Origin: Epithemia pelagica
Lineage: Eukaryota > Bacillariophyta > Bacillariophyceae > Surirellales > Surirellaceae
Direction: 5' to 3'
Length of the DNA: 64,000 nucleotides
Assembly: GCA_946965045.2 (NCBI GenBank)
Contig: OX337238.1
Coordinates: forward strand, 558,001-622,000
A program made the translations under genes and the position numbers. How positions within the stretch are numbered: position 1 is the stretch's first letter; each line of letters starts with the position of its first letter. The notes under the pieces were generated by a model that had not been told where the DNA came from, made no database searches, and worked only from the letters and a program-made list of their open reading frames with translations. This document shows positions 42,803 to 52,376 of this stretch, one piece after another.

Positions 42803-44621
42803 TTACTCATTCGAATTTGCTGCTTCATCCTTGCGCTTGATGGTTTCCAACATGGCCGCGAATGCGGCTTCCTCGTACATTCGAACGGCATCCTTCTCTT
42901 CGGCGTCGCAACCAGCAGGAGGTTCCATGTTCATCCAAACTTCACCGAGCTTTTGCACGGCTTCAGTCCTGTACCTACGAATTTCCTTATCCACAGAGTC
43001 ATCATGGAAGATCATCATGCATGTTTCGTGAAGAGTGGCGGTAATATCAACTACGTTGGTTGTCCACAAGATACGCAAAGTGATCTCGACTGCAGCCTTT
43101 TGCATTTCCTCCTGAAGCTTCTGCTTTTCTTCGTCCGATTTGGCTGCTTCGATCTTCTCTTGGTATTGTTTGGCAAGTTTGATCATGTCCATTCCTGCTC
43201 TCAAATGGTCCATTTGGTTCTTATTCTGGGCTTTCCTTTGTTCAATGCGTGCGTGTTGAGCTTCGGCCCAATCCGCCATGGCAGGAAGGCCATACCCATT
43301 TTCCAAAGAGCCAATTTGCTTGGTCGCAATCAAGTTGTACACCTTACCACAAGTCGTGACCATTGGATACCCAAAACTTGCAGTGCTCAAGTCTTGCGCC
43401 TCGGCGGTCCATTTAGCCACAAATTCAGAAGGATCTTCATTTCCTGCCTTTCGAAGATTGACATATCCCTCAACACGGTCGATCAATTTGACAGCCAATC
43501 GAACAACACGACGCTTTTGGAGTTCTCTGGCAGTCTTGGGAGACACATCTGGAGAGTCACCAACCGAGGCCGACGTAGCGTTGGCAAGAGGACCAGTAAT
43601 GTCCTTGAATTTGTCAGATCCAAACAAGAAAGCGAACAAGATGACAGGATCGATCTTGGGAGCCTCATCCGGATCCTGGTTGTTCTTGAGACCATCACGA
43701 CCCTCCTTGTTGTACTTGGCACGCTTCGCCTCGTCACTGAGCACTTGATACGCTTCTCCAATCACCTTAAACTTCTCAGCCGCCTCATCGTTGCCAGGAT
43801 TCTTGTCTGGGTGGAATTCACGAGCAAGTTTGTAGTAATTGCGCTTGATGGTACCCTGGTCAGCAGTCGCTTCAACACCAAGCGTTTCATAGTAAAACAT
43901 GTCCACCACTTCGGTTTTGCCACCCTCATCTTTTTTCTCATCCAACTTGGCCTCGACTTCGCCAAGAAGGTCGCTATTGTCCTCCGGAAGACCCTCAATC
44001 TTTTTGGCTTCTTCCTCCATATTTGTTTTGATCCATTTTCCTTCGTATTCATTCCACCATTTGCCACGACGAGGAGCCACCACCTGCTGAGGAACGGCCA
44101 CAACACCACGGACCATTTGAACGACACCACTCACTGCACCTCCAACGATCAAGGCCGCGGCCCCCAAGGCACCACCGACGGCTCCAGCGGTCAACCCAAA
44201 CACTCTGCAAATACGATCATTTCAGGTGAAAGCAAGTAAGAAACTTCCTCTTAAGTTCCACATAAACACTCTAAGCCATCAGAAAACAACATCTGGACCT
44301 ACCCTCCCAAAAGACCGGCATGCTTTGCCCCAACGGCGAAACCCATGACTCTGTTTCACAAGTACGAAAGAAACAAGAGCATTGTAAGAACAGTGTCATT
44401 GCTATCAAACTCAGGCGACTTAGAGGAAGCCTTCCGTTTCCAGTTACGTACGGCAAGAGCACGGCCACTCCAGCTCCACCAACAGCCCCCGATACAATGT
44501 TCGACATTCCAGATCCAACCCCTTCGCGAAGATTCTTGGGGCGGGTCGTATTCAAGATACCCTCCAGCTTTTCAGCTGCCTGCTTGCGCTCGGCTTCCAG
44601 TTCAGCTTCCGATTTACCCAT
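42803..44621 (-). CDS. DnaJ protein with DnaJ-X domain and Gly/Ala-rich N-terminus (3 exons)
   Basis: Exons 44621-44452, 44350-44303 (48 nt) and 44204-42803 give 539 aa, with introns of 101 and 98 bp. The N-terminus ([14 protein letters not shown]) precedes a Gly/Ala-rich hydrophobic region at about residues 40-110 that probably sits in a membrane. The J domain spans about 173-245 with HPD at 204-206. The region after it ([18 protein letters not shown] and onward) fits the DnaJ-X domain of CAJ1/DNAJC-type proteins. The C-terminus is helical. It should recruit Hsp70 to a membrane. A 480-aa antisense open frame over this gene is a codon-bias shadow. Confidence 0.87.
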
Positions 44622-45036
44622 TCTTGATTGCTTTTTGATTCACTTGTTTTCGTGTAAACGTAATTGCTTTCTGTATGTTGTTCTTTTCGCTGTTGCTTAG
44701 ATTATGACCCCAAGCCCCAAGTCGAGGCAAAAGATACGTCGTGGAAACAAGTCGACGAAGAAAGAAAATTGACGCGAGAATGAATTTTCGTCGGTTCGCA
44801 TAATCCCGGGACTGGGTTTTCGTCGCGGATATTGCGTCTTCCAAAGGGTGACTCAAAGACGTAGGTAGATGGGTCGTGCATTCTTAGTTGGGACGATCAT
44901 AACCTATTTGCAAAGCCGTAATGCCCTCTAGGGAAAACCGAAACGAAGACAGCCGTCGGAGAAGCTATGTCTTTGAGAAGCAAGACGAATAAGTTCAAAT
45001 TACTTACTCCAAGTATAGCGTGAAGCGGCTCTTCCA
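44622..45036. other. Intergenic region
   Basis: About 415 bp upstream of the DnaJ-X gene and downstream of the zf-C3H1 gene, both on the minus strand. Nothing specific is visible. Confidence 0.6.
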
Positions 45037-47058
45037 TCATAATCGAAAGCCAATAGTTGGCTTTAGGTTTCGAATGGCAACGCCAAGGGTACCGACATAA
45101 GTTGTGATCACCTCATATCGATCAACAATCTCTTTGGGTATTCCTCGTTGTTTCGGTGGTGGGGAAGTGTCTTGGAAAGACGAAGATGCGTCGATATGGT
45201 TCTGTGGTTCTTGCACGTTTCGGTGAGAGACCGCGATGGTGGCTAGTGGATCGTTTTGAACCTCATAGGATGGAAGACAAAGTTGGAGCTGAATTAGTTG
45301 AGACCACAACAATTCTGACCGTAAAAACCAATTATCCTGGACCGGAATCAAGCTCATGAGCTGCTCCATGCGTTCCTGGACAACCTGAAACTGGCGAAGA
45401 AAACATCCCAATGATATATGCGCTGCCCACACTGGAGCCATGATGAGTTGATTTTCGAAAGGAGATTCCTTGAAATCATTACCCCTGAGAAAGTCATCTA
45501 GAATCACACCGATAGCGTCAAATACTTCTCGATATTCGCTTCGAGCTGCGGAAGAAAAGCTTTGTAACATTCCATCGGGTTTTTGCTGGTTCGAGACAAT
45601 CGATAGACTTGCCACATGTTTCAACACGTCCAATATAACTTCGCCGATGTATAACGCCGCTGCAGCCGGAGCATGTTCCACATCTGCATCTTCGTACTGT
45701 TGTTCTTGCTGCTGCAACTGTAAATGCGAAATTGCTTTGGGAAGATACTGATCAACCATGTCTCGGATCGTCGCCGTTGATGGTAGTCTAGGCGGTGACG
45801 TGAAACGTTGCAAGGGGCCTTGTGAGGGTATTGGAATCGACTGAAGTATGCGCTGCACCGTAAACGTCTGATGGAATACATTCTCTGTACCATGTTGTGC
45901 TATCTCCACATCCATGCAACTCTCCGCTACTATGGCTCTGATAGCCTCGCGGTATAGTTTGTGATGAGGGTGGCCAACAGACGCGACGCGATCGATTGAA
46001 GCCGCATGTAATGCCAAGTCAGTAAACTCTACCGAGGTCTTGGGAATTGGATATCGTCCCATGTGAATTTCTTTTTGTAAATGATCCAAAGTCTGCTGGA
46101 TAAATGGACCGAAATTCCTCTCTCTCTCGTTCAAGAGTATTTCTTCGTCAGAGACACGGGGATTCTCGAAGGAGAGACTGGCGATTGGTAGAGGCAACTC
46201 AATAGAAGATCCTCCCTTAGCACCATCGGCATCATTCTCTCTCTCTGAAAGAAAAGTATCAGCAGCCTTTGGGAGAATATCATTAGGAATGACGTTCCCG
46301 ATAACCTGAGTTGACGACTCTTCCATTTGCTCCAAATTAGTTTTGTTATCAAGGGGTGGCAACTTGAGTTTGAGCAGGGGTATCAGTACTGGATCAATCA
46401 CCGTGACGGTTGGTCTTGACTCCGACAAATGCTGATACTGACAATATGGGTCGGAACACACGCCATTCAGTTCAAAAGGACAAAGAGGGATATTGGGATC
46501 GAAACCACTTCGTTGTACGGTCTCTTCCTGAATGTTCGAATCTGTTTCAATTGCGTGAGATGGTGAAACCATTATATGTAGATCAAGGCAGGTTCTTTTC
46601 ATTGACTGTAGGCGAAGCCATGCTTGCTTTCCTGAAAGCTTGGCATCCATGTCTAGGGGCAAGAACTCATGGGTGGAGGCTTCCAAAAGCGCCTTTATGT
46701 CGCTTTTGTACGTGTCGGAGGAAAATGTCCGAGTACTGTTGGCATCCATGGCAGAGAGGGGGTACTCCAACACTGTTTGTGAGAGTCGCTCTCGGCTCTT
46801 GGATAACGTGCGACGCAGGTCGTCCTTCAATTTTTGCTGCCGCTGCCTCGTCGTCCTAAGGTTTTCAATCCTCTCTTGCATTGACACGATTTTGTTGGAC
46901 AGTTCCATTTCTTGCTGCACCGCATCCTGGAGCTGCCCTTGTACGTGTCGTTTTCGTTTCCCAATGGAGACAGCACATTCTTTCAACACGTCCACCTTTT
47001 CTTCCACCAGAATACGATGTTCATCTGTAGAGGAAAATTCATGGTTGTCATTGCTCAT
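45037..47058 (-). CDS. zf-C3H1 protein, ZFC3H1-like RNA surveillance factor
   Basis: A 673-aa single-exon frame with ATG at 47058. The first ~100 residues form a coiled coil. A compact CCCH zinc finger follows: Cys193, Cys201, Cys206 and His210, in CPFELNGVCSDPYCQYQH, spacing C-x7-C-x4-C-x3-H. That pattern and the Phe/Leu-Asn-Gly-Cys-Asp core match the zf-C3H1 domain of ZFC3H1/Red1-type proteins, which link the nuclear exosome to RNA. The C-terminal half is helical (about 300-660) and may be a HAT/TPR-like scaffold. Role inferred: nuclear RNA turnover. It is shorter than animal ZFC3H1 (about 2000 aa). Confidence 0.75.
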   Translation of the reverse strand: MSNDNHEFSSTDEHRILVEEKVDVLKECAVSIGKRKRHVQGQLQDAVQQEMELSNKIVSMQERIENLRTTRQRQQKLKDDLRRTLSKSRERLSQTVLEYPLSAMDANSTRTFSSDTYKSDIKALLEASTHEFLPLDMDAKLSGKQAWLRLQSMKRTCLDLHIMVSPSHAIETDSNIQEETVQRSGFDPNIPLCPFELNGVCSDPYCQYQHLSESRPTVTVIDPVLIPLLKLKLPPLDNKTNLEQMEESSTQVIGNVIPNDILPKAADTFLSERENDADGAKGGSSIELPLPIASLSFENPRVSDEEILLNERERNFGPFIQQTLDHLQKEIHMGRYPIPKTSVEFTDLALHAASIDRVASVGHPHHKLYREAIRAIVAESCMDVEIAQHGTENVFHQTFTVQRILQSIPIPSQGPLQRFTSPPRLPSTATIRDMVDQYLPKAISHLQLQQQEQQYEDADVEHAPAAAALYIGEVILDVLKHVASLSIVSNQQKPDGMLQSFSSAARSEYREVFDAIGVILDDFLRGNDFKESPFENQLIMAPVWAAHISLGCFLRQFQVVQERMEQLMSLIPVQDNWFLRSELLWSQLIQLQLCLPSYEVQNDPLATIAVSHRNVQEPQNHIDASSSFQDTSPPPKQRGIPKEIVDRYEVITTYVGTLGVAIRNLKPTIGFRL

Positions 47059-47300
47059 GTTCTTCTCATGTTTGGCTGATGACTTGACATTCTTTTAGGA
47101 GTAGGAGTACTTTGTATTGGATGATCATTGTGTCGGGTGGATGTGGATGGTGGATGGATGAAGTTTGGTCAACCATTCATGTCACGAATATTTTCCGCGT
47201 CCACATCTTTTTCTGTTCGCCCCGGACCCGGAGGAGAAAAAGCCATGCGCGTACAGAAGATGCGTACTCTATCGAGCGATCGTTGGTTTTACGTAGAAAT

Positions 47301-47417
47301 CCATGCATCCTACCCCCAAGCATGGGGTGAGTCCAATCACGCGTGATTGAATGCACTTCGTGCATTCGTCTACTCACCCCCACGGCTCGACCTGGTCTCT
47401 CTCGACTCTGATACAAA
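47301..47417 (+). repeat. Structured dispersed element, copy P
   Basis: A segment with a related copy on the minus strand at about 49359-49480. It can fold into a three-way junction: outer stem GGGGTGAGT (47324-47332) with ACTCACCCC (47372-47380), inner palindrome CAATCACGCGTGATTG (47334-47349) and inner hairpin with 8-bp arms at 47349-47367. Further shared blocks are ACCCCCAAGCATGGGG, CACCCCCACGGCTCGA and TCTCGACTCTGATACAAA. The surrounding stretch 47059-47482 otherwise holds no supported gene. Confidence 0.7.
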
Positions 47418-47482
47418 ATTCATGCAACGCACCCTCATTCATCACGGTGGTGGAGGTGCAGTGGTCCAGAACATCTTCTTTA

Positions 47483-47932
47483 ATGTCGTCTTCCTCCCAC
47501 AAACGGCACCGCCTCACTCAGAAGGAAGTAAGTGAGCTATTTGACGCTCGCAGTGTTTCCGAAAGGTCGACGGCGTCTGTTAACAACCAAGATGAAAGCA
47601 TCGCCAAAAACCAAACCACCACCCCATCCACCAGCAACAACAATCCTTCGTTTCTGCCTCGTTTCGCTTCGTTTCCCACGGTCGATCCGCAAGCCTATGA
47701 AACCCCTATGGCGCAGAAGGATCCATTGGCCCATCCAAGTCGAACCTCCGAGGAATCCGAACCATCAACCTTTCTGAGCCTTGAAGCAGCTAGTTCCATG
47801 TCCACCATTCCATCGGATGCCTCATCTACTCGCTTCATGCGACGTCCTTCCCCCGACACCTTCTTCCAAGCCTTTCCCATTGCGGCTCTTACTGCTGGTG
47901 TTGCTCCCAATGAATTGCCGAACGATGAATAG
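47483..47932 (+). CDS. Hypothetical Ser/Thr-rich protein
   Basis: A 149-aa frame from the ATG at 47483 (MSSSSHKRHRLTQ); the open frame continues upstream to an ATG at 47351 inside the structured element. The product is Ser-, Thr- and Asn-rich, with no hydrophobic segment and no recognised domain. It sits directly before the ABCF remnant. It could be the N-terminal part of a decayed gene or a non-coding frame. Confidence 0.35.
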   Translation: MSSSSHKRHRLTQKEVSELFDARSVSERSTASVNNQDESIAKNQTTTPSTSNNNPSFLPRFASFPTVDPQAYETPMAQKDPLAHPSRTSEESEPSTFLSLEAASSMSTIPSDASSTRFMRRPSPDTFFQAFPIAALTAGVAPNELPNDE

Positions 47933-48482
47933 CAAACAAAGCTGTTTGTATTTCCCGCAGACGGCGCTTCATGATTTGGTTCGAGACCACGGATCTCAAT
48001 CTGCCATGGAATTCTTTCTCCGAGCCATGACACTCAAGGATGATCATACTAGTGCCATCACGTCCTCATCGTCCTGGACCAAAACACAGATACGACAGCA
48101 TTTGTGAGATTATGGATTGTCACGTTATACTGTTTTGCGTCCCATTCGCGCCTTGTCGGCCGGTCAACATGTTCGACTGTGGTTGGCCCACAAATCGGCC
48201 GTGTCCGCCAACAATTGGCAAAACAACAAAGCCGCATGGGGATTGTCGTTGTTAGTCTTGGACGAAATTTCGGAAAATATGGACGTCGAAACGCGAGATA
48301 GTTTGATTCAACTCATTAATAAGCCTCAGTCGGAAGGTGGCACACGCCATGACCCTGAATGTGGCTGGGGAGGTGCTGTAATTGCCGTGTCTCATGATCC
48401 TGGCTTTTGTCGCGAATATCAGCCAACTCTGATATGGAGTCTTGACAGACAGGGTTTACGAGTTGAATATCCCAATGTGTAA
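47933..48482 (+). pseudogene. ABCF-type ATPase remnant with in-frame stop
   Basis: Read in one frame, this stretch resembles the second ATPase half of ABCF (GCN20/EF-3-like) proteins: YFPQ and a helix, then IRQHL-stop-DYGLS, then LSAGQHVRLWLAHK (signature motif), then LLVLDEISENMD (Walker B) and AVIAVSHDPGFC (switch histidine). TGA at 48105-48107 replaces a residue that is normally glycine, and sequence on both sides stays homologous. The signature is LSAGQ instead of LSGGQ, and the usual LDEPTNHLD is LDEISENMD. The Walker A half is absent. Together these point to a truncated, non-functional copy. The TGA overlaps a GTGAGA donor-like sequence, but no intron is needed to keep homology. Confidence 0.7.
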
Positions 48483-48603
48483 GAATTAAAATACCATCAT
48501 GATTTTATCTATGTAGTTGACGCTTTCTGCAGTTGACGACAAAAGCTCTGAACAGTTTCATGCAGCTCCTCATGACGACGTGGAATTCTTCGTATCGTTA
48601 GTT

Positions 48604-49194
48604 TTAATTGGGGTTTGAGAGTTTCAAAAGGTCAGTCTCGGACAGCATGACTTCCCGAGTACGGAAACGATCCTTGGTATACCGCGTGTCCCAAGCATTG
48701 TCTGTTTCGGGGAACCAATGATACAAATGGCACTCTGACGTACTAGAGTCAGGACAGCAGTGACAACAGGAGCAGTATGGAAGGAGCATGTGGCTTTCCT
48801 CGGCATTGTTCGTACAAGGACGAACCACAAAGCGATTCATTCGAGGAAATTTTTGATTGTTGCAAAATGGCTCTAGCTGAACATTGTCGGCCCATTCATT
48901 GCCACCGTGGAGAATAAGTGTCTCTAATTGGGTTGCATTCTGCAATGACAGCAACTTTCCTTTGAATGCGTTGTGGTAGAGTACAACAGTCTTAAGCTGC
49001 GGTGTACTTGGACGAAGATTAAATGGCAGTGGGCCCGCAATCGAGTGAAGGCCGCCCATGGGACTAATTGGTAGTTGAAAGAGGAGTGGCCGGAGGGTTT
49101 CGGTTGTGTCGAAAAAGGGATGCTTGAGGTATTTCGACAGGGTCATCTGGTTTGGCGTTTTTACTTTGTTGAAGGCTTGAATGAAGAGTGCCAT
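48604..49194 (-). pseudogene. LRR-protein fragment with Cys-rich end
   Basis: A 196-aa frame. The middle shows two leucine-rich-repeat-like stretches (LKTVVLYHNAFKGKLLSL and LETLILHGGNEW), and the end is Cys-rich (PYCSCCHCCPD), as in the C-termini of diatom LRR receptor-like proteins. Most repeats and any membrane segment are missing. A second frame overlaps upstream (49426-49064) and shares its first residues' DNA with the structured element. I read this as the 3' remnant of an LRR gene; a short active protein is possible. Confidence 0.5.
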
Positions 49195-49358
49195 GGTCGA
49201 GAGAAGGGTGGTTCTGGCAAGATTCCGCCCTCATGGAAGCATCGTGGGTAGTATCATTGTCGTTGGTGTGGCTGGGGTTGGAGGTGCGGGTAGCCATGAT
49301 GGATGTTATCGTCGTCACTAGTTTGCCTCCGTGGTGGCTCTGTGGAGGTGAAATGCAG

Positions 49359-49480
49359 TTTGTATCAGAGTCGAGAAATTGGCGATTTGGGGCCCTCGAG
49401 CCGTGGGGGTGACTAAGGGAATGCACTTAAAAAGTGCGACTGACCAAGTCGCCCCATGCTTGGGGGTACCATGCATCCGA
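49359..49480 (-). repeat. Structured dispersed element, copy M (inverted)
   Basis: The reverse complement aligns with 47301-47417 through the blocks ACCCCCAAGCATGGGG, CACCCCCACGGCTCGA and TCTCGACTCTGATACAAA. The sequence between these blocks differs, yet paired arms recur: outer arms 49406-49414 with 49447-49455 (one wobble pair on the plus strand), inner hairpin 49423-49437, and an alternative hairpin 49436-49452. The rest of 49195-49677 has no supported gene. Confidence 0.65.
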
Positions 49481-49677
49481 GGCGACTGGGGTTCTCCCCC
49501 ACGACTTCTGTCGCCTCTCAAAACAATAAACGAGCGGACGGGTGAGTGTTGATCGTCGCAAACAAACTGGGGACGGCAAGTTACCATACGCGAATACAAT
49601 CGATATTCCAGCGAATCAATTAGATTTCAAGAGGGATCTTGTTTTTCTTGTTCTTGTTTTCAGGTGTGAGAGTTGAC

Positions 49678-50399
49678 ATGGTGGCAGCGCGAACAGAAAT
49701 CTTTCATGAGATTCGGGTGGGCATTGATGTGGTCTCGGGTGTGCATGGGGAAACGAATCGACAAATGAACGCTCATTTCCTGGGTCTTGTTCATCGTTTT
49801 ACTCCGGCATGGTCTCTCTCCAAGACGACTGCTCTTCGAAACTTGATGATTGAAGAGATTTGCAAAATCATCGAGTCGAACAGTGGCCGGTTCATTCATT
49901 TCAAATCGGGTCTGGAGCTCACAAACAAGGCCAGCCGGCAAAAGGTTCGAAGGGCACTCAACGATGCCAAAGATCGTCTCAATGGAAAAGTAACCAAGAT
50001 GACTCCAGCGCTAGCACCAGAGAGTCGTCGCCCAACGAAAAACATGAAACACGAAAACAAAACCAAGACAGATACGCAAGCAACAAACACCACAGTTCAT
50101 CAATCGGTCATTGTTGTAAGTACTGATGATACCATCTCCAGACTCCCTCAATCTTGTCATATCATACATGAACCCAAATCTCATCCTGACTAACACATTG
50201 ATCCATTCTGCGTACACAACAGCTAGAACCACCGTCTCGGGAAACGTCGGACCGCACCTTGATCTTGACCAGTGAGGATTGGCCAAAGTGGGCAAACATT
50301 GCCCCATTCTCTTTTCTTCCGTCTCCTGAAATTTCGGATCACTCCTTATTCTTGACCAATGAAGACTTGAAGATTTTGAAAAGCTGCCAAGCCGTTTGA
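49678..50399 (+). CDS. DUF6824-like protein (2 exons)
   Basis: Exons 49678-50115 and 50223-50399, with a 107-bp intron (GTAAGT donor, CAG acceptor), give 204 aa. Residues ~10-105 show the pattern of the diatom-expanded DUF6824 family: HGETNRQMNAHF, then KTTALRNLMIEEI, then SGRFIHF, then a final helix KVRRALNDAK. Some usual residues (Gly-Asn, the Trp after the GRF block) are changed, so this is a divergent member. The tail is basic and then Ser/Glu-rich. The family's role is unknown to me; regulatory or DNA-related functions have been suggested. An upstream exon may exist, because a CAG acceptor lies at 49662-49664. Confidence 0.55.
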
Positions 50400-50969
50400 C
50401 ACAAGGCAAACGACGACCACTATTGTTTTCCATCCATTCCATCTCTACTCTAAATCTGAGTATATGTCAGATCTTCTCAATCTCACGTGAACCTTGTACT
50501 ACCCATTACCTCAATAAACTATGCTTATCCTTCCTTCGTATTAGAGTCGTTGCACCATTCCAAAGAGTTCAACTGTGGTTTTTGTTGAACTAGGTAGGCA
50601 AGCAGTTGCAACAAATGCTCCCCATTCAATCTCGTTTAACGTATCGGCACATATTCTCAATAACGTCAGCTCTTCGAAATGGCTCCTCAACCTCAAGTGT
50701 AGCTGGATGATGTTACATGTCTCTGAATAATGATTGTTCTCAAAAACTCCATCCATTTTGTGTCCTATTGATACGCAAAAAAATATAAACAGTGATAAGG
50801 CAGTGTGCTCTAGCGTATCCCAATTGATGTGTGGGTGCGTGTACGTCTATCAGTAGAGTATACACACCGCAGTTTCCTACTGTGCGTCTTCCCCATGCTT
50901 TGCTTGTCTTCTAACGTCTTAGATATCAACGGTGTAACAAAAAAGCCATTGGGCAAGATGTTCTCTTCT
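50400..50969. other. Convergent intergenic region
   Basis: About 570 bp between two 3' ends. Nothing specific is visible. Confidence 0.6.
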
Positions 50970-52376
50970 TTACCCCTTTCGAGCCCACCATCCTGATGTA
51001 TCCCATCCTTTTTTCTTGTGATAGGTACTCAAATGCTCATAGGCTGCCTTTGCATCCGCTTCCGTGTACTTTCCTCCATTCTTTTCCGCTCGCATGACGC
51101 GCCGCTGCTGCTCCGATAGCAAGGCTTGGGATTCGCCATGAGAATTCTTGCGTTGTCGTTTCGTCGACTTTTTCGTATCATCCTCGTCTTCCTCGTCATC
51201 GTTCGAATCAAATTCACCTTGCTCCCTTTTCAAAGATTCGGCAGCCTCCAACAACGCGTTGTATCTACTTTCGGGCAGATTGTAAGCAGCCTCTAATCGC
51301 CCTTCACCTACCACAAGAAGGGACCGCACCGAGACAATGACGGATTCAATGTCGTTGACTGGATTCCATCCATCTTTCGTCAGCAACTCCATACAAATAG
51401 CTCCATTCATTACAAACCCTGTTTGCCTCTTGAACCGTGGTTGAACAACTCGAACAAACGGAGGTTCAAAGGGATATTGCTCCGGAAAGGACATTTCCAA
51501 TTCAATCGAATCAATACCCAAGACAAGCATATCCTTTGCCAAATGAGAATCATCATCAAATTGAAATAATTTGATGGTCCACTTGTCCATGGAATCTTCG
51601 GAAGATGGCTTCAACGAAAAGCCCGTCTCTTCCGTATCCTTATTCATTATGCGATACAAGTCTTGCGCCAGTCTCCGCTTGCTTCCTGATGTTTCTTTTT
51701 CTGCCCGTAAGCTCATATTGACAGCTTCACGGGTAGGTTCCTTCCATTGCGGTTTCTTTGCAGGCTCCGCAGTCGCGGCCGCTGGTGGATGGGCTGGAAC
51801 GACTTCCAGGTCTTGGTCTTCACTTTCTTTTGCTCCACTCCACGAAGGTGGTTGTTGCTGAGGATCCACATCTTCTTCGATTTTAGCCGGTTTGCTACTG
51901 GTATTTGTTGTATTGGTAAAGGAAGACAGTGCGGTTGGATTGTCCACCTGCAAAAAGCCCCCAAATGCGGCATCATCTTCATCTTCGTACTCATATTCAT
52001 ATTCATCATCGTCGTCTTCCTCTTCTTCCACGTCATCATCCTCTTCGTCGTCTTCACATACATGTCGCTCATCCTCCTCATCTTCGTCGTCTTGAACGGC
52101 CGCAGCAGCCGAAGCCGCAGCAGGCATGGAGGAAGCGGCGTGAGTTGGTTCCATGAAAAATACAGGCTCCACCGCAGGAATACGAGTGGGACCAGCTGTA
52201 TCATCGGCACTGATTAATGCATGCCTCTGATGGTGTGGTCCTTCATCGTTGGATGATGTGGTTGTGGCCTCCTCGAAACGTAGTCTTGTTTCAGAATTGC
52301 TACTGCTGCTGTGGCCATTGTCGTTGTTGTGAGTGTCCGCAGAGGAGGAAACAGTGCGCACCACATCCATGTCCAT
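50970..52376 (-). CDS. UBE2Q-like ubiquitin-conjugating enzyme with acidic N-terminus
   Basis: A 468-aa single-exon frame from the ATG at 52376; the longer frame opens on TTG. The first ~200 residues are disordered, with a long Asp/Glu block and an Ala run. The UBC fold spans about 225-370 (LAQDLYRIM, WTIKLFQFD, LEMSFPEQYPFEPPFVRVVQPRF) with the active-site cysteine at Cys328 in GAICMELL. The sequence around it (VMNGAICMELLTKDGWNP) is characteristic of the UBE2Q group rather than classical E2s, which carry HPN. A basic C-terminal tail follows (KRQRKN). It should accept ubiquitin from E1 and transfer it to substrates, probably in the nucleus. Confidence 0.87.
   Translation of the reverse strand: MDMDVVRTVSSSADTHNNDNGHSSSSNSETRLRFEEATTTSSNDEGPHHQRHALISADDTAGPTRIPAVEPVFFMEPTHAASSMPAAASAAAAVQDDEDEEDERHVCEDDEEDDDVEEEEDDDDEYEYEYEDEDDAAFGGFLQVDNPTALSSFTNTTNTSSKPAKIEEDVDPQQQPPSWSGAKESEDQDLEVVPAHPPAAATAEPAKKPQWKEPTREAVNMSLRAEKETSGSKRRLAQDLYRIMNKDTEETGFSLKPSSEDSMDKWTIKLFQFDDDSHLAKDMLVLGIDSIELEMSFPEQYPFEPPFVRVVQPRFKRQTGFVMNGAICMELLTKDGWNPVNDIESVIVSVRSLLVVGEGRLEAAYNLPESRYNALLEAAESLKREQGEFDSNDDEEDEDDTKKSTKRQRKNSHGESQALLSEQQRRVMRAEKNGGKYTEADAKAAYEHLSTYHKKKGWDTSGWWARKG

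Noticed and set aside
42797-44239. 480-aa open frame antisense to the DnaJ-X gene
   Set aside because: Long, but fully explained as the complement of a conserved J-domain gene; no motif supports it.
48105-48107. TGA read as selenocysteine in the ABCF remnant
   Set aside because: The position is normally glycine, no redox motif is present, and other catalytic motifs are also damaged.
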